Shown: piece by piece, positions 1 to 10,440 of the stretch
Layout of the letters: the number at the start of each line of letters is the position of its first letter
Numbering within the stretch: position 1 is the first letter of the stretch
Assembly (NCBI GenBank): GCA_002914805.1
Contig: JXTB01000036.1
Location: 229,936 to 293,935, forward strand
DNA: 64,000 bases
Direction of reading: 5' to 3'
From: Parasponia andersonii
Taxonomy: Eukaryota > Streptophyta > Magnoliopsida > Rosales > Cannabaceae
The notes under the pieces: generated by a model
The model's input: the letters and a program-made list of their open reading frames with translations, nothing else
The model's database searches: none
What the model was told of the DNA's origin: nothing
Made by a program: the position numbers and the translations under genes

Positions 1-387
1 GATTAGCTCTGGAGATCAGGATGTGAGTTCTGACTCGTCAGCTTTGAGGATGTATAATTTCTGTTATGACTTGTCTTAGCAAAATATGATCCGCGCGTAT
101 GGCTGGACTTCTCTGACCCTAAATGGGAACGCACCAGGAACCAGCTCCAAGGATTAGTCGACAACTGTTTGGACCCGTCACTGCAGAGGAAGAGGCCTGG
201 GCTTGGCTCTCTCCGAGAGCAGATAGGGCATTACCACTCCGATGTGTCCTTGCGAGTCCATCCAAAACCTGCTTCTTACCAATAGAGAGATCGGGTTCGC
301 GTCTGTGTCTAACATACATCTGTAATTTAAGTAATAATAAACAGAATTTGGTTTTAATTTCTGCCTTCGCGTTTGGTCTTGTCTGGG
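1..387. other. Unassigned left edge, possibly 3' end of the adjoining gypsy element
   Basis: No coding region is recognisable. Base composition is less AT-rich than the rest of the window, like the gypsy relic that follows. Because that relic is read on the minus strand, its 3' untranslated region and 3' LTR should lie on this side, so this stretch could be LTR or 3' UTR. I cannot find a matching second LTR or a TG...CA boundary, so the assignment is only positional. Confidence 0.3.
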
Positions 388-609
388 CCTACTTCCAACA
401 GGTAGGCCTTGGCTCTGTCCACTTTCAGTCCATGCGTAACTAAGGTACTCTCTGGGGAGGGTCTACTTCCAACGGGTAGACCTTAGCCCCATTTACCTTT
501 GGCTTATGCGTAGCTACGGTGCTCTCTGGGGAAGGTCTACTTCCAACGGGTAAACCCTGGCCCCGTTTACCTTTGGCTTATGCGTAGCTAAGGTGCTCTC
601 TGGGGAGGG
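388..609. repeat. 74-bp tandem repeat, three copies
   Basis: Three direct copies lie at 388-461, 462-535 and 536-609, each exactly 74 bp, and the start of a fourth follows at 610. Shared landmarks are CTACTTCCAAC near the unit start, GGCTTATGCGTAGCTA in the middle and GTGCTCTCTGGGGA at the end. Copy 1 is the most diverged; copies 2 and 3 differ at only a few positions. The array sits downstream of the minus-strand gypsy pol relic, in its expected 3' UTR. Confidence 0.9.
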
Positions 610-716
610 TCTTATCACTCAATTCCTCCTCATCCTGCAGGTATTCCTTGAGAGTCGGCAGCAAGTTTTTGCTGCGCGGCCTGTTGCCCTTCGTACGTCC
701 TCTCGGGTCGGCGAGC

Positions 717-1195
717 GACGTGATCCCCGCAGTACGATTTTTGCTGAGGTCTGTTAGCAAGCATTTTATTGCGTAGCTTATTCTTCTTCGTACGTTTTCT
801 CGGCCCATCGGCAAGCATTTTATTACACGATGTGATTCCCATGGTACGATCTTTATTGAGGTCTGCTGGCAAGCATTTTATTGCGCATCTCATTCCTCCT
901 CGTACGTTTTCTGGGGCCATCGACAAGCATTTAATTACTCGATATGATTCCCAAAGTATGATCTTTATTGAGGTCTACTGGCAAGCATTTTATTGCGCAG
1001 CTCATTCCTCCTCGTATGTTTTCTCGGGCCATCAGCAAGCATTTTATTGCACAATGTGATTCCCATAGTACGATCTTTATTAAGGTCTGCTGGCAAGTAT
1101 TTTATTACGCAGCTCATTCCTCCTCGTACGTTTTCTCGGGCCATCGGCAAGTATTTTATTACGTGATGTGATTCCTATAGTACGATCTTTATCTG
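717..1195. repeat. 112-bp tandem repeat, four full copies plus a partial
   Basis: Four units lie at 717-828, 829-940, 941-1052 and 1053-1164, all exactly 112 bp, with a truncated fifth at 1165-1195. Each unit contains GTACGATCTTTATTGAGGTC, then AAGCATTTTATTGCGCAGCT, then CCTCGTACGTTTTCTCGG (with point changes). A more diverged half-unit precedes the array at about 655-716. The period is not a multiple of three, so the repeats do not encode a repeat protein; small open frames across them are incidental. The position is the 3' UTR of the neighbouring minus-strand gypsy relic. Confidence 0.92.
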
Positions 1196-1329
1196 CACGA
1201 ATAGTTCATGGGGTCTGGCATTGGTTGCAGACCCTTCTTCATAGCAATCCAAAGGATAAGTCCGTGTAGTATAAGCCTTGACTTGTTTTGGAATTAAGCT
1301 GTTTAATAATACTAGCATTTACATGTGTC

Positions 1330-2470
1330 TCACATGTGGTACTTTTTCAAATGCTGGGCATTCCACGTGTTTAGTATGTTCTTCCTGGTCTTGAGTTCTT
1401 TCAGGACGTATGCACCATTGTTAAGCACCTTAATCACCTCGTAGGGCCCTACCCAGTTAGAATCTAGCTTCAAGGAATTTCCTGTTCTGACCTTCAAGAC
1501 CCAATCTCCAGCGTTAAACTGACGAGCGTTAACCTTCTTCGAGTAGTAAGACCTAGCCTGCTGGTGGTACGAGGCCAGATGGACCAGGGCCATGTCCCTT
1601 GTTTCTTCCAGGAGGTCTGTGTTGTGGCTTAGCTGCTACTCGTTTAGTGAGATGTCTCTTACCATTTCGGTCGAAGGGTCGGGAGGCCAATCTCGGTCGA
1701 GATCACAACCTCCGACCCGTAGACCATGGCAAATGGTATTCTTCCCGTTGATCTCCGCTTTGTGGTTCGATGGGCCCACACGACGGCCGGTAGCTCTTCT
1801 AACCACCTTCCTTTAGCCTCCTGCAAGTTCTTTTTTATATTGCTGAATATGGCCTTGTTTTTTGCCTCTGCTTAGCCGTTCCCCTGAGGGTAGTTTACGG
1901 ATGAGAAGCTGAGCTTTATATCATACAACTCACATAACTCCTTAAACTTAGCGTTCTAGAACTATGTGCCATGATCAACATGTATCTCTTTCGGGATTCC
2001 GTATCGGCAAATTATGTTTTTCCAAATGAAGTTAATCGTGTCTGCCTTATTGACGGTCACGTGGGCTTCAGCTTCTACCCATTTGGCGAAATAATCGGTG
2101 GCCAACATGACATACCTTCTTCCCCTTGGACTTCTAGAGAGCTCTCTAACGATGTCCAGACCCCATTTAGCGAAGGGCCAAGGAGTTATATTCGAATGGA
2201 GTTCCTCCGTGGGTTGGCACTTCATGGGGGTAAACCTATGGCACTTGTCATATTTCTTGAAAAACTGGGCCGCCTCGGTCATCATGTATGGCCAGAAGTA
2301 TCCAGTCGTTAAGGCCTTGTAGGCGAGCCTACGCTCACCAGAGTGGTTGCCACACGCTCCCTAGTGGATTTCCTCCATCAGCTTCTGCGCCTCGATGGGA
2401 CCTATGCACCTCAGCATTGGTCCCATCGCTGATCTTTTATATAGTCGGTCCCTCACCATTGAGTATCGGG
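1330..2470 (-). pseudogene. Integrase of the gypsy relic (broken)
   Basis: The zinc-binding region is at about 2460-2220: GNHSGE in one frame, then a CHRF motif after a frame change. The catalytic core has FAKWGLDIV with the first Asp and ICRYGIPKEIHVDHGT with the second. Farther on, at about 1820-1690, a KGRWLEELPAVVWAHRTT block is readable in another frame. At 1593-1330 the C-terminal module contains NWVGPYEVIKVL, the GPY/F motif. In intact elements this enzyme inserts the cDNA into the chromosome. Here at least two frameshifts separate the pieces, so no working enzyme can be made. Confidence 0.85.
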
Positions 2471-2535
2471 CAGCCTTCAGTCTGATCGACCTCGCTTTTT
2501 GAGGGGCCTACGAGCAGGTTTCCTGACACTAGGTA

Positions 2536-3400
2536 TTAGGTGATGGGTCTCATCCAGCCTTCGTCTTCAGAGTCAGTCACAAACAAGTGGAGTGCGGGGG
2601 TCTTAAAAGGGTCTCTCGTGTTTTCACCCTCTAGCAGAATCTCTGTGTGTTTGGTCGTCTCCCCGATCGACGCGCATCTAGCTAGCTCATCGGCCTTTTG
2701 ATTCATCTCCTTGGGTATCTGTTCGATATTGAAGCTGCTAAAGTGGGCTTTTGCTCCCATTATCCTAGAGAAGTACCTATGTAATCTTAGCTCTTTTACT
2801 TCGAAGTCTCCTCTGACCTGACCCACGATCAGCTGTAAGTCAGTCCTTACTGCGATGTTCTCTACTCCGAAGTGCAGAGCCAGCTCAAGGCCATGCAAAG
2901 CCAGCTCAAGGTCCATCCTTCGTCTTCAGAGTCAGTCACAAACACGTGGAGTGCGGGGGTCTCAAAAGGGTCTCTCGTATTTTCACCCTCTAGTAGAATC
3001 TCCGTGTGTTTGATCGTCCCCCCGATCGACGCGCTTCTAGCTAGCTTATCGGCCTTTTGATTCATCTCCCTGGGTATCTGTTCGATATCGAAGCTGCTAA
3101 AGCGGGCTTTCACTCCCATTATCCTGGAGAAGTACCTATGTAACCTTAGCTCTTTTACTTCGAAGTCTCCCCTGACTTGACCCACGATCAGCTGTGAGTC
3201 AGTCCTTACTGCGATGTTCTCTACTCCGAAGTGCAGAGCCAGTTCAAGGCCTTGCAGCAGTGTCTCATACTCCGCCTCATTGTTCGTTGCCTGGAAACTA
3301 AGCCTCAAAGCTTTCTCTACCCTGAGTCTTGCTGGGGTCTGCAGGACTATTCCGATTCCTGACCCTGAGGTGTTCATGGATCCGTTGGTGTAGAAAGTCT
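2536..3400 (-). pseudogene. Second (archaeal-type) RNase H of the gypsy relic, internally duplicated
   Basis: At 3377-2862 the frame shows ATNNEAEYETLLQGLELAL, then VRTDSQLIVGQV, then QKADKLAR, the pattern of the extra RNase H of Tat elements. NNEAEYE and TDSQL carry the expected acidic residues. A 359-bp tandem duplication then repeats the distal half of the domain plus linker, giving a second frame at 2916-2536 with VRTDLQLIVGQV and QKADELAR. Because 359 is not a multiple of three, the duplication shifts the frame and breaks pol upstream of integrase. Confidence 0.85.
2555..3272. repeat. 359-bp tandem duplication inside gypsy pol
   Basis: The stretch that begins at TCGTCTTCAGAGTCAGTCAC occurs at 2561 and again at 2920, a shift of 359 bp. 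Both copies continue in parallel through the RNase H region to the phrase AGTGCAGAGCCAG. The two copies differ by scattered point changes, roughly one in twenty by eye, so the duplication is not recent. Exact copy edges are uncertain by about 10-20 bp. Confidence 0.85.
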
Positions 3401-3556
3401 AGGCTGAAGGGATGTGAGGTGGAGACGTCTAAAGCGGGTCGCACGGCTCGCCGAAGGATTGGATTTCCACTAGGAAGTCTGCCATGACTTGCCCTTTCTT
3501 CACCACTCGAGGCCGATACTCGATGTCATATATCCCCAGGTCGATGGCCTACTTGG

Positions 3557-4590
3557 TCAGTCATCCCGATAGGTCCGGTTTGGCCAAGCTAGCCAGATAG
3601 GGAAATCCGTATACACCGTAATCGAGTGTGCCTCGAAGTATTGCCTGAGTCTTTTCTTAGCGTTGACCAAAGCGAGGACCAGTTTCTCCGCCATACTATA
3701 TTGTGTCTCAGCGTCTAGGAGCATGTGGCTTGCGTAAAATACCGGCTTCTGTTTGCTGTCTTCCTCGACGCACAGTACGGCACTGATCGCTACTTTGTAC
3801 ACTGTCAAATAAGCATATAGGTGCTACCCCTCTGCTGGGAAAACCAGGATAGGAGGGTGACTTAAGTACAGTTTGTCCTGCTCCTCCCCCCAGACGACTG
3901 TGGAGTTTTTCTTTATGCACTCGAAGAAAGGCTTACATTGGTCAGACATTTTGGAGACAAACTGTCTGAGAGCGGCTATCTTCCCAGTTAGGTGCTGGAC
4001 CTCCTGAATAGTTGAGGATCTTTATACATCTGCGATTGAAGACAACTAGGTCAGGTTGGCCTCAATACCCCTTCTGCTCATGATGTGCCCCAGGAACTGG
4101 CCAGAGGACACCCCAAATGCGCATTTATTGGGGTTCAGACGCATCCAGTATTGCCTCATAATCTGGAAACATTCATCCAGATGTCCCAGATTGTCCGAAG
4201 CTTCTTTACTCTTTACGACCATGTCGTCGATGTAGACCTCCATCGTCTTCCCAAGTAGCTCAGCGAATATTTTGTTCATGAGCGTCTGGTAGGTCACCCC
4301 TGCATTCTTCAAGCCAAAAGGTATGCATCTGTAACAGTACAGACCTCGCTCCGTAATGAATGCCGTGTGGATCTGATCTTCCTCATATAAAGGGATCTGG
4401 TTGTATCCAGAATAGGCATCTAGGAAGCTCATCCTATCGAATCCAACCGTCGCATCGACTATTTGATCGATCTTTGGCAGGGGAAGGCTATCCTTCGGGC
4501 AGGCCTTGTTCAGATTGGTGAAGTCTATGCAAGTATGATCATCGTCGTTTTTCTTCTTTACCGAGTTCATACTCGTGGCTTTCGTGCGTG
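3557..4590 (-). pseudogene. Reverse transcriptase and RNase H of the gypsy relic (truncated)
   Basis: At 4612-4046 the frame shows CIDFTNLNKACPKDSLPLP, then FLDAYSGYNQIPLYE, FGLKNAGVTYQ and the catalytic VYIDDMVVKS, followed by LNPNKCAFGV. These are RT finger and palm motifs of Ty3/gypsy elements, and the YIDD box is intact. At 3808-3557 a separate frame gives the RNase H part: VLCVEEDSKQKPVFYASHML and VYTDF. The first residues of the 4612 frame belong to a LINE, not to the gypsy element. The RT N-terminus upstream of CIDF is missing or replaced; where this family normally has an NGKWR-like string before CIDF, an NDDDH string stands instead. Confidence 0.85.
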
Positions 4591-6260
4591 GAGTATTTTT
4601 ACTAAAGTACACCGAGGACTTAGAGTGATTAATCTTTTGTCCCGACCACTCGCAATATTTCTTTTGATATAATGGAGCATTCCTATGGCCATCTTCTTAG
4701 TAGCTCTTCCAAAGAGCAAAAGGTCATCCACAAATTGAACATGGGAAATTTCTGGTCCTGATCTGTTAAGCTTAATACATTTGATTACTCCTTCATTACC
4801 CGTGTGCATCAAGATTCTAGAGAGGGCCTCTACGCCTATGAAGAAGTAGGGTAAGATTGGATCTTCTTGTCGCAACCCCCTAGTGGGGGTGAAGGAACAA
4901 CTGAGCTCCAATTAAGAAGTAGCGAGAAAGATGCTGACTGAACACAAGTTATATCCCAATGGATCTAAGAAGGATTAAGTCCAATATTGATAAGCACATG
5001 CTTAATAAAATCCCACTCTAAGCAGTCGTAGGCCTTCTCTAAATTGATCTTGAGAAGCATCAAGGGAGCACTTCTTGTGTGATTATAAAGTTCTCCGCTA
5101 TGGCTATGCCATGAACAAAAGTCGTTTGGAAGGGAGAAATTAATTTCGATAGGAGTCCTTTAACTCTATTCGCGAGGATCTTAGTTATGACTTTATAAAT
5201 AGTATTGCATAGACTAATGGGCAGAAGTCATTGACTGAGGGAATTTCTGCTATCACATTACTTTCTTCAATTGATAGTGAGTAAGAGAATAAATTCTCTA
5301 GGTCTGGAGTAAAGGAAATGGGATCAGAAATGCACGTTTTAGACAGCTTCTTCTGTATGAAGGTTGGCCAATTTTCTCCCGAGATGTCAACCAAACACCA
5401 ACATTATTTTTAATAGTATTTATTCTATTTTGGGATTGCTGAATTACTATCGATAGGTGGAAAATTTTGTATTTTTGTCCCTTTCCCTTAGCCAGAGCGC
5501 TCTCGACTTTTGGCGCCATAAATTTTCCTCTCTGCTCAATAATTCTTCAAGACGGCCTTGTAGTCTACTTTCGTAGTCAAGAATTTCATTCATGTGAGGA
5601 GCTTGTCGAAAAGCATTAATCTGATTTCTAACACTATTTATTTCTACTTGAACAGAGCTAAACTGATCGCAATTCTAGGCATAGAATACTTTTCTAGTAG
5701 TGTTCTATCAGCCTAACAACAGAACCTCTGGATTGAAATTGGAGTATGACTGCCACGCTCTTTTTATCACCTATTTTGATCTAGGGTCCTTAGTTCAAGC
5801 TTCATTAAACTTAAACGAACTCTTTTCCCGAGTATCCAAATCTAGCGAAAAAAATCACCAAGCTATGATCGAAAACAATGGCCAATAGAATATGCACTTA
5901 GGCTGCAGGGTAAAGAAGTCGCCATGCCTCGTTACAAATAGCTCTGTCATGTTTAGCCTTAAGAGTGAGCCAACGCTCGCCTTCCATTATGCCATGTAAA
6001 TATTCCACCTGAAGCCCCTATATCTATAAGGCCTAAGTCAGTAACCACGTTCCTTAAAGCTTGAGACGACCGTTGAGAATTTCATATCGAGCCTGGGCCC
6101 ATGCTTTCAGAATCATTCAACGTACCATTCAGGTCACCTAATAGTAGCCAGGGATAAGCAAAAACATAGGGTATTGCACGAATCCAATTCCAAAAATCAG
6201 CTTTCTCTGAGGTTCTAGCCTGACCATATATAGCAGATACTTGAGAGCCTGGGCCCATTC
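4575..6260 (-). mobile_element. LINE (L1-type) retroposon relic: endonuclease and RT pieces
   Basis: Read on the minus strand. At about 6230-5750 lies an APE-type endonuclease with PWLLLGDLNGTL and LGLIDIGASGGIFTWHNGR. At 5519-5300 comes the EN-RT linker. At about 5390-5190 an RT block is recognisable (IPSVNDF). At about 5060-5000 KINLEKAYDCLEWDFI is readable. At 4911-4680 comes TRGLRQEDPILPYFF and the catalytic region VQFVDDLLLFGRAT, with VDD where LINEs have ADD. A frame change leads to GQKINHSKSSVYFSKNT at about 4640-4600, a typical plant LINE block. Downstream RT and the 3' tail are missing, since gypsy pol starts there. Many stops and shifts: a dead fragment. Confidence 0.85.
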
Positions 6261-7363
6261 GTATCAGAGTTATTTTTAATTTCGAAATATGGTGAAACTA
6301 TTAGCTTTATTCATATTTCATAGGAGAGGTAGTTTATTCTTTTTTTAATTAAATCATAGTAAAGCAAGTTGTTTTGTGTCAACAAAGAAATATGTAAAGC
6401 CACTTTATCTTGGCAAAATATGAAACTGCTTTGACTTTAAGTAAGAAATTTCTTTTATTATAAAGGAAGAAATTGACTTGAGTTATGGTACCAAACACCA
6501 TAAACTACTAGAGGCATGTGATACATAGAAACTCTATGATAGTTTTTACACCTCTTATTATGCGGTGCTAAGCACCAATGGTAGTCCACTATAATATCAA
6601 TATGGTAATTAGCATAATCCTTCTACAATTAGCGTAGCATTTAATGCTCATATCTTTTCTAGTATTTAGGATGTTCAAGTATCAAATAATCACGATAGTG
6701 CTGAACTCTTGCTCCCATTTGATCTCATTTGAATTGAACACTTTAAATATCTATGTAGATTAGAGTAGTAGATGTTGGTCATGTATATCCATTTGTGCTT
6801 ATTGATCATAATTGTGTTAATTGTCAACAATTACTCTTTTATTAATGATGCCCCAATATAATTAGTTTATTACTTAGATAGACATAATCCGTATAAAGAA
6901 GTATGTTTCCTAGTTAAGATTATCATTATCACTAAACAAATTAACAAGGCTGATACGAATTTGGCACAAAATTTAACTTACATATACTAAATTCGTGCCA
7001 TTCTTTATTACATGTATCATGATATAAATACTAAATTGTTACCTCTAAATTAAATGATGGAGAATAGATATCAAAGAATCTGGGTTTGTCGTAAGCAAGT
7101 ATCAATATGGTCGTAGACAAACAACAAAACCAAACTATGAAAGGCTCATCAATAGGCAAAAAGCCCTCTTGTAGTGATGATGGCTTGAACATACTTAACC
7201 GGGTTAACACGTCTAGTGATCAATTCTCATATGAATAAAACATACAAATTAAGGGAGAAGAACATGATTAAGGGTAATTTTGGCCAAAATGACTTTACAT
7301 GACTATTTCTCAAAATGATTTTTTCAAGACAGTCACAATATTAACAATTGAGTAGTCACCATA
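6261..7363. other. Noncoding AT-rich stretch
   Basis: No coding region, RNA gene or bounded element is supported. At about 6960-7010 a short imperfect inverted repeat brackets a 30-bp spacer. Nothing else stands out. Confidence 0.5.
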
Positions 7364-7979
7364 TTTATGACTAGAGATAGAAAAATGGATGGGCCCAAAA
7401 AAAAAAAAAAAGCAAGCCGGGCTGGCGAGCTCTTAGGCAGGTTGAGACGGGCCAACCCATTCTTGGCCCTTTTTAAAAATAAAAAACAAATTAATATATT
7501 AGAGTTTTTTAAAAAAAGAATTCAAACATGCTATGTTTTAATTAAATTTTTTAATTATATATTTAACTAAAAATTTTAAAACAATAGAAAATATGTTATG
7601 TTTTTTTTTACTGATAAAAATTTAAAAATAATTAAATAAGATATATTATACAAGTTGAATAGATAATTTAAAAATGTTAAAAAATAAAAATATTAAGAAA
7701 ATTATTTAGAATTATAATGAAAATGTTAAAAAAAAAATAAAGAAACAAAGAAATTTGAAATTTGATTTTATTGATTTAATCTTTGATTATCTCATTAAAA
7801 ACCTTATTAAGAAAAACTCATCGAGATAAAACCTTAGTAAGATAAAAAGAGTGTAGTCTTAATGATTATAATTCAAATTATTATATACAAAAAAATACTA
7901 ATATATCATCAATTATGAGTCATCATCGTTTATGTACAAATTATTTAAATTTTCAGTCAATTCTTCATTGCAAATACGA

Positions 7980-9790
7980 ATATGATCTTAATTTCGTCTA
8001 GCACTTGTTACTAGTCTTTAACACATTCTAGCGCCTCAATCATTTCAGGGGTCAACGAAGTCCTTCACTCATCTACTATCATCTCAGTCGTACTAAAAGC
8101 AAACTCTAAATAAATTATGGACACCTGAATAGTTAAAATGTCACACAGTAATTGTGAAAGTACTAAAAATCTCGATTGATGCCTTTACTACCATTTCAAA
8201 ACTTTGAAGTTCTCATCATCGGAGTTGATGTCGGAATCTAGCTCAAAATACTATTTAAGTTCATAGGATTGCGGTTGATTCGTTGGTGGAAATAGTTGAC
8301 TTAAACTCGATGATGAGCCATGACTAAGCCAATAAGAACGAGAACCTACCATAGTCTAAATTACTTATTCTACCAAACTTAGTCTCATTTATATTATACA
8401 CATGAGCCTCAATATATGGAATTATAGTCTATCTCAAAACATGTAGAAATATAGCTAATTAAATTAAAATAACAATTTAATTTAATAAAGGAATTGGAAA
8501 TCGATATTTAAAAAATATTTATTGCATACATGTTATAATGGGTTCAAATAAAGGGTCACATTTTTCTATAGAAAATATTTTGACAATAAAAAAGATATAA
8601 CATAAAATAATTTGAGAAGTATGATAATAAATACCAGATAAAGGAACAATTGCTTCATAAAAAAATTCTAAAAATTGTACAATATTTTTGCAAACAAACT
8701 AATCTTCATCTTTCAATACTAATGAATCCATTTTTGAATTGTAATATATAGTAATTAGAATTTTATATCCAATTGCATTTTTCAACATCAAATAAATATA
8801 ATTCTATTTTATGGGCATGTCAACTTGGAATTTTCTTGGTTTTAATCCTTGGACTTTACAATATATTTTAAATTCGGTAATGTGATGATCAGAAACATAA
8901 ATCTAAGCAATGACATATCGAATATTTTCAATATAGACAGTTATTATATCCATACTTGATTTGATGCTCAGGTTGATGATATGACATGTACAACATTGAT
9001 GCAGTAAGAATCTTTCACTATGTGAACTAACCAAATTTTAAGTAATTTTGTAGCCTTTGTGTTAGCAGTAACATTATCTAAAGTGATAGAGATAATGCAG
9101 TTAGATGTGTCTTAGACTTTAACATCATTTAAAATTCTATCTCTAATATTTTCTGCATTATGTTTGTCATTAACGACTCTAAAACCAATTATTCTTTTTT
9201 TGCATTATCCATCTTGAATCTAAATAATGTGTAATTATGTTAATCTTGTTTAGAATTAGCATCCTAAATATTTGATGTCAATACAATGAAAAATTTTGAT
9301 GAAGTTAATTCAAATATTAGTTTTTTGTACATAAATTCATAAACTCTAATCAAATCAATTATAGAGGTATTTTTAGAAACTCTTTTAATGTTTGGACAAT
9401 AAGATCTTCTAATGTGATCTTTATGGCAATTAAACGTAATATAGACTCCCTAGCCACTAAAGGATCACAGTTCTAAGAATTTACTGAACCATCCTTGTGG
9501 AATTAAAGTGTTGATTAAGTAAGCTCCATGCCTCTTTTATGTTTTTTGACATATGCATCATTATGTCTGTTGAGACGAGTAGTCCTACCATATGGTTTAG
9601 CAATTAATACTTTCTTATAATATTTATATCTCGTTATTTTGTCTTTTTACCATCGGCCTCATCTTTGAATTCCATATCGAAATGGTCTCATACATTGGAA
9701 GTTATCCTTACATATTTTGAGATCGTGCTTGCACTCGACGAACAACTTCCATTAGCATTCAGATTAGTTTACATTTTGGGACTTAGTCAC
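7980..9790 (-). pseudogene. hAT transposase (RICESLEEPER/Ac-type) pseudogene
   Basis: Read on the minus strand through many stops. At about 9710-9530 there is a BED-finger remnant with VWDHFDMEF and a later RLNRHNDAYVKKH part. At about 9110-8950 core residues read ISITLDNVTANTKATKLLK followed by a decayed cysteine/histidine stretch. At about 8150-7990 the hATC dimerisation domain reads DILTIQVSIIYLEFAFST, then RTSLTPEMIEALECVKD. In the usual hATC motif the segment before AFST has SVASES; here it reads IIYLEF. No open frame longer than a few dozen codons survives, so this is a pseudogene. Its orientation and position fit the 7372-10963 element. Confidence 0.8.
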
Positions 9791-9899
9791 CCCCTTCAAC
9801 TATGCGAATTTGGTATTCTTCTTTATTAGCATCCATTTCCAAATCAATATGGATATTTTTTAACATATCCATATCATATATTTAACATACTAATACATT

Positions 9900-10440
9900 A
9901 CTTAATTAATTTGAATTTACAATTTAGAATGATAATAAATATATTACTAATCTAATTATAATAAACTTTCTACTAACTTAATTGTAAATATTTTACCAAT
10001 CTAACTAACTTGAATTAGAATTATAATAAACATATTACTAAATTAATTAATTTAAACATGCTATTATAATAAATTTTCTACTAACTTAATTATAAACATT
10101 GAAATTAAACATACTACTAAATATAACAACATAAGTCATAATTATGATAATAAATATAATACTAATTTAATTAACTTGAATTAGAATTATAATAAACATA
10201 TTACTAAATTAACTAATTTGAACATATTATTATAATAAAGTTTATACTAACTTAATTGTAAATATTTTACTGATTTAATTAACTTGAATTAAAATTATAA
10301 TAAACATATTATTAAATTAATTAATTTTAACATATTAGAATAATAAACGTTCTACTAATTTAACTGAAATTAAACATACTACTAAACATAACTACATAAG
10401 TCATAATTGTGATAATACTATTATACTAGTAAATTAATTG
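9900..10440. repeat. AT-rich repeats with about 274-bp period inside the hAT element
   Basis: The phrase ACTTAATTGTAAATATTTTAC occurs at about 9977 and again at about 10251. Both are followed by the same order of blocks: AACTTGAATTA, AATTATAATAAACATATTA, AAATTAATTAATTT and ACATACTACTAAA. The period is about 274 bp with small indels. Shorter sub-repeats of AATTATAATAAACATATTACTAAATT are nested inside. It sits upstream of the transposase remnant. Confidence 0.65.

Larger units (their letters stand above)
1330..4590 (-). mobile_element. Ty3/gypsy (Tat-type) pol relic, 5' part missing
   Basis: Read right to left the order is reverse transcriptase, RNase H, a second archaeal-type RNase H, then integrase ending in a GPY/F module. 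The extra RNase H between RNase H and integrase is the mark of the Tat lineage of plant gypsy elements. Several frameshifts and stops break the frame. Gag, protease and the N-terminal part of RT are absent, because at about 4560-4605 the sequence switches to a LINE. No LTR, primer-binding site or target-site duplication is visible, so the element is a fragment. The next entries describe its parts. Confidence 0.85.

Noticed and set aside
578-1171. Several open frames on both strands across the 112-bp array
   Set aside because: The frames repeat the same words because the DNA repeats; 112 is not a multiple of three and no protein family is recognisable.
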